NCBI GenBank assembly: GCA_902775555.1
Contig: CACYMQ010000001.1
Location: 1 to 36,325 of the forward strand
Direction of reading: 5' to 3'
Source of the DNA: an uncultured Lachnospiraceae bacterium
GTDB taxonomy: Bacteria; Bacillota; Clostridia; Lachnospirales; Lachnospiraceae
DNA: 36,325 nt
A program made the position numbers and the translations under genes. Position 1 is the stretch's first letter. Each line of letters opens with the position of its first letter. Shown in pieces: positions 22,651 to 31,880 of this stretch. The notes beneath the pieces were generated by a model. That model did not search any database, was not told the origin of the DNA, and worked only from the letters and a program-made list of their open reading frames with translations.

Positions 22651-25560
22651 ATGAATGAAATGTCAATCGATCTGGAGACCTACAGCGACGTGGACATCTC
22701 CAAATGCGGAGTATACAAATATGCCGAATCAGATCAGTTTGAGATACTGCTCTTCGGTGTCTCCGTGGACGGCGGCCCTGTCAGGGTATATGACCTTGCC
22801 TGTGGGGAAAGCCTTCCGGAGGAGATCCTGGCGGCATTATCGGATGTAACTGTAACCAAATGGGCATTCAACGCCACCTTCGAGCGTATCTGTCTTTCTA
22901 ACTGGCTCCGTAAGCATCATCCGGGTTATTTCCGATCCTATGGATCTCCGGATGATTCCGTACAGAACTATCTGGATCCATCTTCTTGGAAATGTACTAT
23001 GATCTGGTCTGCCTATATGGGTCTCCCGCTCTCTTTGGAAGGTGTCGGAGCTGTCCTGAAGCTACAGGAACAGAAACTGAAGGAAGGCAAAGATTTGATC
23101 CGTTATTTCTGTACGCCCTGCTCTCCTACGAAAAGTAACGGTGGACGCACACGAAACCTTCCGGAGCATGCTCCCGAAAAATGGGAACTCTTCAAGAAGT
23201 ATAACCAGCGCGATGTAGAAGTGGAAATGCAGATTCATAAACGCCTTGCGAACTACCCTGTCCCGGACTCCATATGGACGGAATACCACCTGGATCAGGA
23301 GATCAACGATCGGGGGATCATGATTGACCGTACTTTCGTTGAACAGGCGATCCGGATTGACGAACGAGTCAGAAATGACCTGATGATCCAGATGCAGAGC
23401 CTGACCGGGCTGGAGAATCCCAACTCCGTTCAGCAGCTGAAAGAGTATTTTTTCCAAAACGGTCTTGAAATTGACAGTCTTGGAAAAAAAGAAGTTGCAG
23501 AAATGATAAAGACTGCCCCAGCTGACATTGCCAGAGTGCTTTCCCTCCGGCTTCAGCTTGCCAAAAGCAGTGTAAAGAAGTACCAGGCAATGATGAATGC
23601 GGTATGTGCCGATAACCGGTGTCACGGCATGTTCCAGTTCTATGGAGCTAACCGTTCCGGACGTTGGGCCGGTAGACTGATACAATTGCAGAACCTTCCC
23701 CAGAACCATATGTCTGATCTGGCAGAGGCCCGGGAACTGGTCCGTTCCGGTGATTACGATACTCTCTCACTCCTCTATGACGACATCCCGGATACGCTCT
23801 CGCAGCTGATCCGGACAGCCTTTATCGCCCGTCCCGGTTATAAGTTTATTGTATCAGACTACTCTGCCATTGAGGCCCGTGTCCTTGCTCATCTGGCGGG
23901 TGAAACCTGGCGGTCCAAAGTATTTGCTGAAGGTGGTGACATCTACTGTGCTTCCGCCAGCCAGATGTTCCATGTGCCGGTGGAAAAACACGGTGTAAAT
24001 GGTCATCTTCGGCAGAAAGGGAAACAGGCAGAGCTCGCATGTATTGCTGAAGGCGAACTTGTTCTGACTAATCATGGGCTTATCCCGATTGAAGATGTGA
24101 AGCTCAAAGATCTTCTGTGGGATGGAGAGTCCTGGGTGAAACATGAAGGTGTTATTTACAAAGGAAATGGTGAGGTGATTACCTATGAAGGACTTACAGC
24201 AACCAGAGACCACCTCGTCTGGGTTAAGGGGAAACCGCAGCCGATACAGTTTGGAATCGCCGCCTCCTGCGGCGCACATCTCCTACAAACCGGAGATGGT
24301 CGGAGAACGATTCGGATGGGTGGAAATCATCAGTCCGGAAAAACGCTGGAATCGGAACTGGAACCACTGTTATGTACTGACCAGATGTACCGGATGCGGT
24401 GCCATTCAGTGGCAGCTAAGAACCGCTTTAACATCTGGAAAGTCGAATGGATGCCAGAGTTGTTCACAGCCAAGGCTGATTCCAAAATGGCTGTCAAAGA
24501 GACTTACTGCTGCGAAACAGCGGTGCGAGAATCCGAGCGACAGGGACTACCACAATTACGGAGCAAGAGGAATTCAATTCATTTTTCCCAGTGTCCTGGA
24601 TGCAGGCTTGTATCTGATCAGGGAATTTGGTCTTCCGGATCGGAGGATGGAAATCGACCGGATCGACAGCAATGGAAATTATGCACCGGGAAATCTTCGT
24701 TTTGTTCCTCATCTGGTGAACTGTATAAACCAGCGGAGAAATGTACTGAGTCAGTTCAGACAGGTGTATTGGCCATATGCAAGAAGTGTTGTTATAAGAA
24801 AATTGTCATCCGGTCTGACACGGGAAGAAATCATCCAAAATGCGGAAACTGCAGTTATGGAAAAACGAAAAAACTGGAGAATCATCAGCGCACGTCTCGA
24901 CTTTATGATATACGAAATGCCGGAAGATATCATCGTTTTACGGTATCGGGAAAGCTTGTCCACAACTGCGGATATGGTGGCTCCGTAGGCGCACTGAAGT
25001 CCATGGGCGCAATCGAAATGGGTATCCCTGAAGAGGAACTCCAGGGACTTGTTAACTCCTGGCGGGACGCCAATCCGCGCATTGTCCAGTTCTGGTGGGA
25101 TGTTGACCGTGCTGTAAAGACCGCCGTCAAAGAACGCATCCAAACCGAAGTACGAGGGATCAGGTTCTTTTGCAAAAGCGGAATGCTTTTTATCCGGCTC
25201 CCCTCCGGCCGCTGCCTTTCCTATGTGAAACCACGCATCGGTGAGAACCAGTTTGGCGGAGAATCTGTTACCTACGAAGGTATTGGAACCACCAAGAAAT
25301 GGGAACGCATAGAAAGCTATGGTCCAAAATTCGTGGAGAACATCGTGCAGGCAGTCAGCAGGGATCTACTCTGTTATGCCATGCAGAATCTGAATGATTA
25401 CAGAATTGTTGGTCATGTCCACGATGAGGTGATCATAGAATGTCCCCAGGATGTTGATGTAGCATCGATTTGTAGTCAGATGGGCAGATCCCCGGAATGG
25501 ATGAAGGAAATCCTAATTCGCGGGGATGGATATGCTACCCCATGGTACAAGAAAGATTGA
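22651..25560 (+). CDS. polA-like: Phage family A DNA polymerase interrupted by an intein
   Basis: The start MNEMSIDLETYSDVDISKCG follows GAGG. The N-terminus holds a 3'-5' exonuclease motif (Asp-x-Glu in SIDLETYS) and later exonuclease strands. The polymerase domain shows motif A (FIVSDYSAIEARVLAHLAG), motif B beginning LRQKGKQAELA, and motif C (IVGHVHDEVIIE). Between ELA and CGYGGSVGAL, residues 464-772 form an intein (see its entry). The spliced product would be 463 plus 197, about 660 residues, normal for this phage polymerase family. The insertion is within motif B, the dNTP-binding helix, so unspliced protein should be inactive and replication should depend on splicing. The gene ends the rightward arm, convergent with the defence operon. 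Confidence 0.92.
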   Translation: MNEMSIDLETYSDVDISKCGVYKYAESDQFEILLFGVSVDGGPVRVYDLACGESLPEEILAALSDVTVTKWAFNATFERICLSNWLRKHHPGYFRSYGSPDDSVQNYLDPSSWKCTMIWSAYMGLPLSLEGVGAVLKLQEQKLKEGKDLIRYFCTPCSPTKSNGGRTRNLPEHAPEKWELFKKYNQRDVEVEMQIHKRLANYPVPDSIWTEYHLDQEINDRGIMIDRTFVEQAIRIDERVRNDLMIQMQSLTGLENPNSVQQLKEYFFQNGLEIDSLGKKEVAEMIKTAPADIARVLSLRLQLAKSSVKKYQAMMNAVCADNRCHGMFQFYGANRSGRWAGRLIQLQNLPQNHMSDLAEARELVRSGDYDTLSLLYDDIPDTLSQLIRTAFIARPGYKFIVSDYSAIEARVLAHLAGETWRSKVFAEGGDIYCASASQMFHVPVEKHGVNGHLRQKGKQAELACIAEGELVLTNHGLIPIEDVKLKDLLWDGESWVKHEGVIYKGNGEVITYEGLTATRDHLVWVKGKPQPIQFGIAASCGAHLLQTGDGRRTIRMGGNHQSGKTLESELEPLLCTDQMYRMRCHSVAAKNRFNIWKVEWMPELFTAKADSKMAVKETYCCETAVRESERQGLPQLRSKRNSIHFSQCPGCRLVSDQGIWSSGSEDGNRPDRQQWKLCTGKSSFCSSSGELYKPAEKCTESVQTGVLAICKKCCYKKIVIRSDTGRNHPKCGNCSYGKTKKLENHQRTSRLYDIRNAGRYHRFTVSGKLVHNCGYGGSVGALKSMGAIEMGIPEEELQGLVNSWRDANPRIVQFWWDVDRAVKTAVKERIQTEVRGIRFFCKSGMLFIRLPSGRCLSYVKPRIGENQFGGESVTYEGIGTTKKWERIESYGPKFVENIVQAVSRDLLCYAMQNLNDYRIVGHVHDEVIIECPQDVDVASICSQMGRSPEWMKEILIRGDGYATPWYKKD
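24040..24966 (+). mobile_element. Intein in DNA polymerase motif B (309 aa)
   Basis: The first residue is Cys464 (TGT at 24040). Block A reads CIAEGELVLTNHGLIPIEDV; block B reads GLTATRDHLVWV with the Thr-x-x-His pattern. The C-terminal blocks read YDIRNAGRYHRFTVSGKLVH, then Asn772 and +1 Cys773 (TGC at 24967). All residues required for standard splicing are present: Cys1, block B His, His-Asn at the end, Cys+1. Blocks A/B and F/G are in the same frame. The roughly 200 residues between them (about 549-752) resemble no endonuclease in this frame and are Ser/Arg/Cys-rich, because the endonuclease is encoded here in another frame. Confidence 0.92.
24185..24988 (+). CDS. HNH-type homing endonuclease nested out of frame inside the intein
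   Basis: The frame is shifted relative to the polymerase frame. From the ATG at 24185 (GAGG site nine bases upstream) it gives 267 residues. Family similarity begins at an internal ATG at 24296, MVGERFGWVEIISPEKRWNR, the usual opening of phage HNH endonucleases of this group. Cys pairs follow (CTGC and CQSC, a zinc-ribbon-like DNA-binding part). Then come RCENPSDRDYHNYGARGIQF and the core MEIDRIDSNGNYAPGNLRFV (from residue 155), ending NQRRN. Such enzymes make a break at a target allele so that their host intervening sequence is copied. The C-terminal tail overlaps intein blocks F/G and ends at a TAG just inside the C-extein. Expression would need internal initiation on the polymerase mRNA. 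It is well conserved in motifs, so probably active. Confidence 0.85.
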   Translation: MKDLQQPETTSSGLRGNRSRYSLESPPPAAHISYKPEMVGERFGWVEIISPEKRWNRNWNHCYVLTRCTGCGAIQWQLRTALTSGKSNGCQSCSQPRLIPKWLSKRLTAAKQRCENPSDRDYHNYGARGIQFIFPSVLDAGLYLIREFGLPDRRMEIDRIDSNGNYAPGNLRFVPHLVNCINQRRNVLSQFRQVYWPYARSVVIRKLSSGLTREEIIQNAETAVMEKRKNWRIISARLDFMIYEMPEDIIVLRYRESLSTTADMVAP

Positions 25561-25561
25561 G

Positions 25562-25591
25562 AAAAAAGGCGGCTCCGCTGTGGAGTCGCCT
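25562..25591 (-). terminator. Terminator of the defence operon
   Basis: On the minus strand AGGCGACTCC pairs with GGAGCCGCCT (one mismatch, five-base loop) and is followed by six T. It lies just after the Res stop at 25597, between two convergent genes. Confidence 0.8.
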
Positions 25592-25596
25592 CTCGC

Positions 25597-28110
25597 TTAA
25601 TCTTCTCTCTGTTCAAATTCCTCAAATATCCTGTCAAGCTCAGGATTTGACGTGATCCCTCGCACCCTGTTTCTTACCTCAATATCATTCATATCAAGTC
25701 TGTAGAAATGATCCTTCATGTCCTCACCTTTATGCTTACGGATAAGTTGGATCCTTCCGAACTGATCATGATGTTTATCAGCGAACTTTGCCAAACCTAC
25801 TGCCTTTGGATAATTGTCTTTCCTGCTGGAATCATGCGGTTCCAAAATATCAAAAACATATCCTAAAGCATCCGCTCTTACAACAATCATATCAGGAAAC
25901 ATTGGTGTACTCACCCCATTCACTTCGTAAGGTATCTCCAACGACCAACTCTTTCTGTCAAGATTTCTGAGCCAGCATACAGCACCATTAGCCAGTTCTT
26001 CCTTGATCAATGGTGCCTCCCAATCATTCAGATCAGCACGGAAATTACCATCTTTATCAACGAATAAGTGCTTATCATAACTCTCAGCATCTTCAGACAC
26101 GGTAAAATCAATCACTTTAGGCAAACTCCATGCAGTTTCAACCGGAATTGCCGATCCCTGAATCATTCTGTTATAATCGGATTTTCTTGCATCCGGCAAT
26201 GTTCTTAATGCAGGCTTATTGTCCTTATACAAGCTCAGGAACATCTTTTCAGCGTACTTTGAAAGCCGTTCCATAGCATCCGCATTATTGGCAATCGAGA
26301 TGACTTCAATCTTTACATCAATGTGATCCTCGTCCCCGTGTTTTGCCCAGTAATCAACATTCAAGCCTTCACCAAGTATCTTTCCTGCCTGATCAAAATG
26401 CCTTGATATATCATATTCAGATGTCTGTATCGTCTGAGCATTCTCATCATACACATAGGTCGTATCACCATAATCGAACGTTAGGGTATCAATCGACAGA
26501 CCTGTAAGATTCTCTTTTATCTCATCAAATTTACCCTCAGATTTGATCCGCTCCACCTCATCATCCATCTTTGCAATGATGGAATTTTTTGCCGTTCTTT
26601 GCGCTGCAGCATCAATGCCGTCACGTGTAAGCGCACGTGCCAGCTGCATATACAGCTTGATATATGGCTGCTTCCTGTTCGTGTCAATCTTATATGTCGC
26701 AAGATCATCCATCGTCATAAACACATCAGCGAATGCCGGATTTCTTTCGAGAGTTATAAGATTCCTGTTTGTACCAACCTCACCAGGATATACAGCTTCA
26801 TCATCCCTGAGTTTTTTTATAATTCCTTCAGCCGTCTTTTTATCATAATGTGGCAGGAACAAGCTAACATCATTAAGCGAAGCATATGCTAATATACGCC
26901 TTGCCAAGGGTGTTCTGATCATTCGTCCCAAAAGCTGAGCAATATAGGTTCCATCCTGAGCCCCGCGGAATGACATCATAGTTTCCGCACGTGGACAATC
27001 CCATCCGGTAGACAGATTCATTTTGAAGAAAACAACCTTTATTTCTTTATTTTCTTCTATCCTTGAAGCCTCCACCTGGCGGATAACCAGATCTCCGATT
27101 GTAATTGCCCCATAATCGTTAAAAGTATGAACAACCTCTCCCGTATTAAGGCTTCTACCCAATTCTTTTTCAATCAGATCTACGCATTCCGAAAGATTAG
27201 TATGCGTAGCTTCTCTTTCGTTTCCATCTTCCACCTGAATAACGAGAATCGGATTGATATATTCCTCATGCTCTGGATCACTGTCACTATATTCCTTCCA
27301 GTATGCACACTTGTCGATCCAGTTTCTGACAGCACTCTGAAATGTGGTCATATCCGCAGAAATAGCTGTGTCGGGTATGTTCAAAATAATACGGTCTTTC
27401 AATAATCCAGACTCTCTCACGTCATCCGGCGATACCGTTACCTTCTGTACTGTTGATGTAGTGCCTTCGACCAGCTTGTTAAACTTCTCCGGCGTTGCCG
27501 TCACACCTATCACAAGCGGCATAGGGCATAACCCATCAGCTTCGCTGCCTTTGATAAATTTCTGCATGATCGATTGTGCCTGGCTTTCCGCATTGGCTGT
27601 TGTAGCAGTTCCCCTATGGGCTTCGTCGATCACCACATAAAGCTGTTTTGGCATCTGTTTCGCCGTATTTGTAATTGTCTCCCAAATCGTATATTGCCTC
27701 TTATCAGACTTTGCAATAAGCAGCTTATCGGATCCCAGCTTCTGAGTGTTAAGGAAATATATATGCCCCTTTTGGAGATATTCCGCATTGAATGTAGAGC
27801 CTATCGTTACAAGATCATGCACATGAATCTTATCAGATTTGCTCTCAATCTTAAGCCTTGTCTGTTCATTCAGTTCCGGCGAATCTGACAGCCATATAAA
27901 AATAGAATCCGGATCCGCCGTAACTTCAGCCGTACCATAAAGTATATTTTCAAAAAGCGTAGTCATTATGATGGTCTTCCCTGCACCAGTTGGTGCGGAA
28001 AAAGAAATGACCTGAGGCTTATTCTCTCTCCACAAAAGATGTGCATCGTTGATTGCAAGCTGCAACTCACTCAGGGCATTCTCCTGAAACGTAAACAACC
28101 GATCTCTCAT
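25597..28110 (-). CDS. res: Type III restriction enzyme Res subunit
   Basis: The 837-residue product begins MRDRLFTFQENALSELQLAI. It is a superfamily 2 helicase with Walker A SAPTGAGKT (residues 38-46), motif II VVIDEAHRGT (near 158-165), motif III VIGVTATPEKF, and a late LLGRMIRTPLARR motif VI. The C-terminal region contains PDMIVVRADALGYVFDILEP near residue 740-757, the place of the nuclease domain in type III Res proteins. The usual Glu-x-Lys reads Ile-Leu-Glu-Pro-His, a form I associate with one Res subgroup. With Mod it would cut DNA carrying two unmodified, oppositely oriented sites after ATP-driven movement. Its start overlaps the mod stop by four bases. It is the last gene of the defence operon. 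Confidence 0.88.
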   Translation of the reverse strand: MRDRLFTFQENALSELQLAINDAHLLWRENKPQVISFSAPTGAGKTIIMTTLFENILYGTAEVTADPDSIFIWLSDSPELNEQTRLKIESKSDKIHVHDLVTIGSTFNAEYLQKGHIYFLNTQKLGSDKLLIAKSDKRQYTIWETITNTAKQMPKQLYVVIDEAHRGTATTANAESQAQSIMQKFIKGSEADGLCPMPLVIGVTATPEKFNKLVEGTTSTVQKVTVSPDDVRESGLLKDRIILNIPDTAISADMTTFQSAVRNWIDKCAYWKEYSDSDPEHEEYINPILVIQVEDGNEREATHTNLSECVDLIEKELGRSLNTGEVVHTFNDYGAITIGDLVIRQVEASRIEENKEIKVVFFKMNLSTGWDCPRAETMMSFRGAQDGTYIAQLLGRMIRTPLARRILAYASLNDVSLFLPHYDKKTAEGIIKKLRDDEAVYPGEVGTNRNLITLERNPAFADVFMTMDDLATYKIDTNRKQPYIKLYMQLARALTRDGIDAAAQRTAKNSIIAKMDDEVERIKSEGKFDEIKENLTGLSIDTLTFDYGDTTYVYDENAQTIQTSEYDISRHFDQAGKILGEGLNVDYWAKHGDEDHIDVKIEVISIANNADAMERLSKYAEKMFLSLYKDNKPALRTLPDARKSDYNRMIQGSAIPVETAWSLPKVIDFTVSEDAESYDKHLFVDKDGNFRADLNDWEAPLIKEELANGAVCWLRNLDRKSWSLEIPYEVNGVSTPMFPDMIVVRADALGYVFDILEPHDSSRKDNYPKAVGLAKFADKHHDQFGRIQLIRKHKGEDMKDHFYRLDMNDIEVRNRVRGITSNPELDRIFEEFEQRED

Positions 28111-30224
28111 CCTAAGTTCCTCCTGCCACCGATACTAAAATTATCTACATAATCCCTGTAAAGCTGATACGTACAATCAGCCTTGATACTTTCGTTCATT
28201 TCCCTGAAGGCTTCATCAGAATTTGTAACCAGATATACGGTTTTTATTCTTTCATCGCGGTTCACTTGATTCGAAAACTCGCCAAATTTAGTTTCATCAA
28301 CCAAAACTGCAAGTTCATTCTCCGGGCGGATTAGCATATCAGGATCTCCTGCATCATCTTCTATCTCAGGTCTTACTCCTTTCGCTCCCGATTTTAACCA
28401 CAGTAAAGGAAGTATCTGCTTAAACTGTCTTCCAAGCGATACACTGTTCTTATCGACAAAACCAAGTCTGAAGTATTCAACATTTGCTTCAAAACCGTCA
28501 CTCAACCGCCTGTTCTCATCATCAGAGAAGAATCCATATTCACCCTCCAATTCTTCTCCATCCTCACGTTTTCCAATGATGGTATATTTTGTTCTCGGCC
28601 AGGTGACAGCACGGCAGATACCGTTCGACTCCCACTTTTCACTTCCGGGTGTTTCACCAGCTTTAAGCAAAGCCTTTGTCTGCTTCTTTGAAAGTTCATT
28701 ATTGGTCACGATGATACATCTTCTATTATATCCATCCTGTTCATTAAGCAGGTTGACAGCATTGAGAGTGGTTCCACTTCCGGCAAAGAAATCAAGCACA
28801 ATAGAATCCTCTTTTGTCGCTATCTTTATAACTTCCGCAATTAAGTCAATCGGTTTCGGATACGGAAACGCCTTTTCCCCAAAAACATCATCAATCTGTG
28901 ATGTTCCTTTTGATGTATAAAAAGCCTTTTCGTTCCATATAGTTGGAACATCAAGCCCAACAGTAGTGTTTTCCCCAAAAATGAGAGTCGGCTTGTTTTC
29001 TTCCGTTCCCAAAACTTCAAGTTTACCGCTCTTGATCTTTTTTATAACACCATCAGGAAGATACTGAATGCTATACTCATTGGGATTCTTCTTAGACTTG
29101 TTTACACTTACTTTTATATAGCCTTTTTCCCAGTCTCCCAATAGCCGATCAGAAACGAGCCTCCAAACACATTTGTCACCCTTGCTGGTAACAGGCCATA
29201 CCGCCGCACACCCCTCCGGTGCTTCCTTGTAATCATATTGAAATTCATCCAGTTCCCCAGAATAGATCCCACTATCAACACGTTCTGTAAGTGATCTCCC
29301 ACAGCCAACGATGCACATAGTATCCTTGTCCACGAATATCGGGTATGTCTGATTCGGACGTTGTGTTTGATCAAATGTCGCCAATGTCAGCCCCTCAAAA
29401 GGCGTTCTGCTTTTTCCACCTGCAAATTGAATTGATGTAGCCTTAAAATCCATAGGAACAACAAATACAAGGTATTCCTGTAAATAATTAAATCCGCCCG
29501 AAGGCTTTCCCCCGGATGTCTGTACTGTTACTGCCACAACCTGTTTTCCGGGAAAAAGCTCTTCACAAAGCAACACCAGTCTGTGTACTTCCTGATATCC
29601 TATACTTATTATCAAGGCTCCCTGATCACTCAGTATCTTTCCTGCAAGCTGTAATCTCTTCTTCATCATAGATAGCCACTTGCTATGAGACCAGTGATCA
29701 GATGAATCTACAAAAGCATCATTATATTTCCAGTCATCGGTTCCGGTATTATAAGGCGGATCGATATAAATGCAATCCACCTTTTTCGGATACAAGTATT
29801 CCAAAAGCTGCAAAGCATGATAATTATCCGCTTCTATAAGTGTATGCCACAATGGAGAATCCTCTGCATTCTGAACCTTATCTATCGGTCTGAGGACAGG
29901 GAATATAGCCTCTCCAAACAACGCCACTGCTACAAGGTCCTTCACAGGTATTTCCGCCACATCCCCAGAAGCCCTATTCTTACATACCGCAATATCCTTT
30001 TTGATGTTTACAACAGTATAAACATCGCCGATGTTGCCTTTTCTCTTCGCAACATTCACGCCTCTCTTGATCGAATGACCATATAATGCGGTACATTCCG
30101 GTATATGTTCTTCAAAGACCAGTCCAAATTTTTTGTCTTTCGTAACATTCTTCACTTCCTGCTCTAATCTTTCCCTTAAAGCAGGATCCGATACCTGTTT
30201 TATAAGCTCATGTATCGCAGCCAT
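28107..30224 (-). CDS. mod: Type III DNA methyltransferase Mod subunit
   Basis: The 705-residue product begins MAAIHELIKQVSDPALRERL behind AAGGAGG. Motif IV DPPYNTGTDDW (about residue 152) precedes motif I LDFFAGSGTT (about 475), the beta-class order of N6-adenine methyltransferases such as type III Mod. The region between the two motifs is the likely target-recognition segment. It starts only nine bases after the stop of the ABC-type ATPase gene, so the two systems are on one transcript. It would methylate the element's and host's sites and specify the recognition sequence for Res. No repeat tract suggesting phase variation is seen in it. Confidence 0.9.
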   Translation of the reverse strand: MAAIHELIKQVSDPALRERLEQEVKNVTKDKKFGLVFEEHIPECTALYGHSIKRGVNVAKRKGNIGDVYTVVNIKKDIAVCKNRASGDVAEIPVKDLVAVALFGEAIFPVLRPIDKVQNAEDSPLWHTLIEADNYHALQLLEYLYPKKVDCIYIDPPYNTGTDDWKYNDAFVDSSDHWSHSKWLSMMKKRLQLAGKILSDQGALIISIGYQEVHRLVLLCEELFPGKQVVAVTVQTSGGKPSGGFNYLQEYLVFVVPMDFKATSIQFAGGKSRTPFEGLTLATFDQTQRPNQTYPIFVDKDTMCIVGCGRSLTERVDSGIYSGELDEFQYDYKEAPEGCAAVWPVTSKGDKCVWRLVSDRLLGDWEKGYIKVSVNKSKKNPNEYSIQYLPDGVIKKIKSGKLEVLGTEENKPTLIFGENTTVGLDVPTIWNEKAFYTSKGTSQIDDVFGEKAFPYPKPIDLIAEVIKIATKEDSIVLDFFAGSGTTLNAVNLLNEQDGYNRRCIIVTNNELSKKQTKALLKAGETPGSEKWESNGICRAVTWPRTKYTIIGKREDGEELEGEYGFFSDDENRRLSDGFEANVEYFRLGFVDKNSVSLGRQFKQILPLLWLKSGAKGVRPEIEDDAGDPDMLIRPENELAVLVDETKFGEFSNQVNRDERIKTVYLVTNSDEAFREMNESIKADCTYQLYRDYVDNFSIGGRRNLG

Positions 30225-30233
30225 AATTCCTCC

Positions 30234-31880
30234 TTACGCTTGTGTTGCCACCTTCAGATTGCTCCAATCTATTCCGAATAGTGGCTGATCCTTTGACAAC
30301 TGGATTCTCGTGGTACCGTTTAATATTTTGTTTGCATTTGTTGTAGTCGAATCCGGCTTATCAAATGCGATGAAAATCTGCTTGCTGCTTTCCCCGTATA
30401 ATTCAAGGATATGCTCTAATTGCAAATCTCCCAAACTCTTCAAGATGTTTGAATCATGTATCAAGGCTGGAAGCGGACACAACTGTAAAAGACTTAAATC
30501 ATACAATATCATGCTCTTAAAAGCAGCACCCTCACTTGTATTTCCCGGTGTTTGAAAATCAATATTTTTATCCTCAGAAATTTTCAAAACAGGATCTGTT
30601 TCACCCTCTTCGGTAACAAACGCATTCAAATCATGCATCCTATCGTTAATATCCTTAACAATCAGAGCAAGATCCTTTGACTGCTCATTAAACAACTGAT
30701 TCAGCCTTCTTACAGCTTGCTCTCTGTTTTTCTGCAATTCCCTCTGTCGAATCAACTCGTCATTTAGCGCTCTCAATCGGTCAATGCTCTTCGATATTTG
30801 AACACACTGAGACAAGACATTTTCCGACATTCTTTTTGCCATACCCGAATCCAGAATTTTTTCCTTAAGCCGCTCTATCTCTTTCTCACAGTGTTCAATG
30901 GTGGGCTCCAGTCTGTCTATCTCCGCAGTCAATTCAGAATTGAGAATTTTTCGGATATTTTTATGAAATTCTCCTATTTCTGAAAATGCCCGCATATCAA
31001 TTCCAGGAAAAAATTCCTGTAATGATCTGAACTCTTCCTGAGAATCGTATCCATTCAGATTCATTCTATCCTTCAAAGCATTGACCTGTAACCTGAGCTT
31101 ATTTCTTCGATTCACCAATCCCTGCAATTCCTTACGCATCTGATTTGCGCGGTCATATGCCTTTTCATCAAACCCCATCACGCCCATTTGCGCATTATCG
31201 CTATCCTGCATCAATTCAGTCAGCCTCTGTTCAAGACTTTCGATAGATTTCTGATTACTCTCAATTTTTGATGTATCAACAGGCTGCTTCTTTTGGCCTC
31301 TAAGCTGTGAAGCCTTCACACCAAGCTCTTCTTCCATAGCCTTCAGAGATACCAATATTTTGTTATAGCCAAATAGTGCCAGCAGAAAATCAACCGCTTT
31401 CTCATCCTGCTCCCTAGGCTGAATCAGCAACGGATATCTTTCTAGTGTATTTTCTCTCCCATAATATCTGAAGAAACGGCTGCATATCTCGCCGAATTTA
31501 ATCCCCGGACGGTCAACTTTATACTGTTCCTGTAGAAACAATCTGTATTCATCAAGAGGCATTTTCTTGATCAGATGCCCGTCCTTATCACAGCGGCAAA
31601 CTTCCTTCGTATCTGTCGGATCTCTGAAGAAATAATTCATAACGCCGTCAAATTCAAATGTGAAATATATGCTATGTTCACCGACATACCTTTTCAGTTC
31701 TCTCACATACGTTTTGTGATAATCGTCGCCTCCAAAAGCATAGTCAATTATCTGAAGCAGTGTCGTTTTCCCAATAGCATTGCTTCCGCCCGAACTCCCA
31801 AGAACTGTGTTCAGTCCTGGTTCAAAAGTTATTCTCTTGCACCGCTCCGTAAACTTATCACAGTATATCTCTTTCAACAT
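30234..31880 (-). CDS. ABC/SMC-like ATPase (DUF2326-type) of an ABC-3C-like system
   Basis: The 548-residue product begins MLKEIYCDKFTERCKRITFE. Walker A is GSSGGSNAIGKTTLL (about residues 28-42), as in DUF2326 ATPases. Residues about 185-410 form a long coiled coil with many Glu, Leu, Lys and Gln. The C-terminal head contains TSEGAAFKSMILYDLSLLQL (signature-like Ser region), LPALIHDSNIL (Asp as Walker B-like) and a final KPDSTTTNANKIL segment. The start overlaps the small middle component by 23 bases. Such ATPases belong to proposed three-component conflict systems, in which an ABC sensor controls partner proteins. The exact trigger and effector are not known to me. Confidence 0.75.
   Translation of the reverse strand: MLKEIYCDKFTERCKRITFEPGLNTVLGSSGGSNAIGKTTLLQIIDYAFGGDDYHKTYVRELKRYVGEHSIYFTFEFDGVMNYFFRDPTDTKEVCRCDKDGHLIKKMPLDEYRLFLQEQYKVDRPGIKFGEICSRFFRYYGRENTLERYPLLIQPREQDEKAVDFLLALFGYNKILVSLKAMEEELGVKASQLRGQKKQPVDTSKIESNQKSIESLEQRLTELMQDSDNAQMGVMGFDEKAYDRANQMRKELQGLVNRRNKLRLQVNALKDRMNLNGYDSQEEFRSLQEFFPGIDMRAFSEIGEFHKNIRKILNSELTAEIDRLEPTIEHCEKEIERLKEKILDSGMAKRMSENVLSQCVQISKSIDRLRALNDELIRQRELQKNREQAVRRLNQLFNEQSKDLALIVKDINDRMHDLNAFVTEEGETDPVLKISEDKNIDFQTPGNTSEGAAFKSMILYDLSLLQLCPLPALIHDSNILKSLGDLQLEHILELYGESSKQIFIAFDKPDSTTTNANKILNGTTRIQLSKDQPLFGIDWSNLKVATQA

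Noticed and set aside
23062-23709. Antisense ORF of 215 codons within the polymerase gene
   Set aside because: No ribosome site or recognisable product; long antisense frames are frequent here because of codon composition.
24296-24905. Cys-rich segment of the polymerase frame that looks like zinc ribbons (CPGC, CKKCC, CGNC)
   Set aside because: This is the out-of-frame reading of the HNH endonuclease gene; the Cys pairs are a by-product, not a domain.
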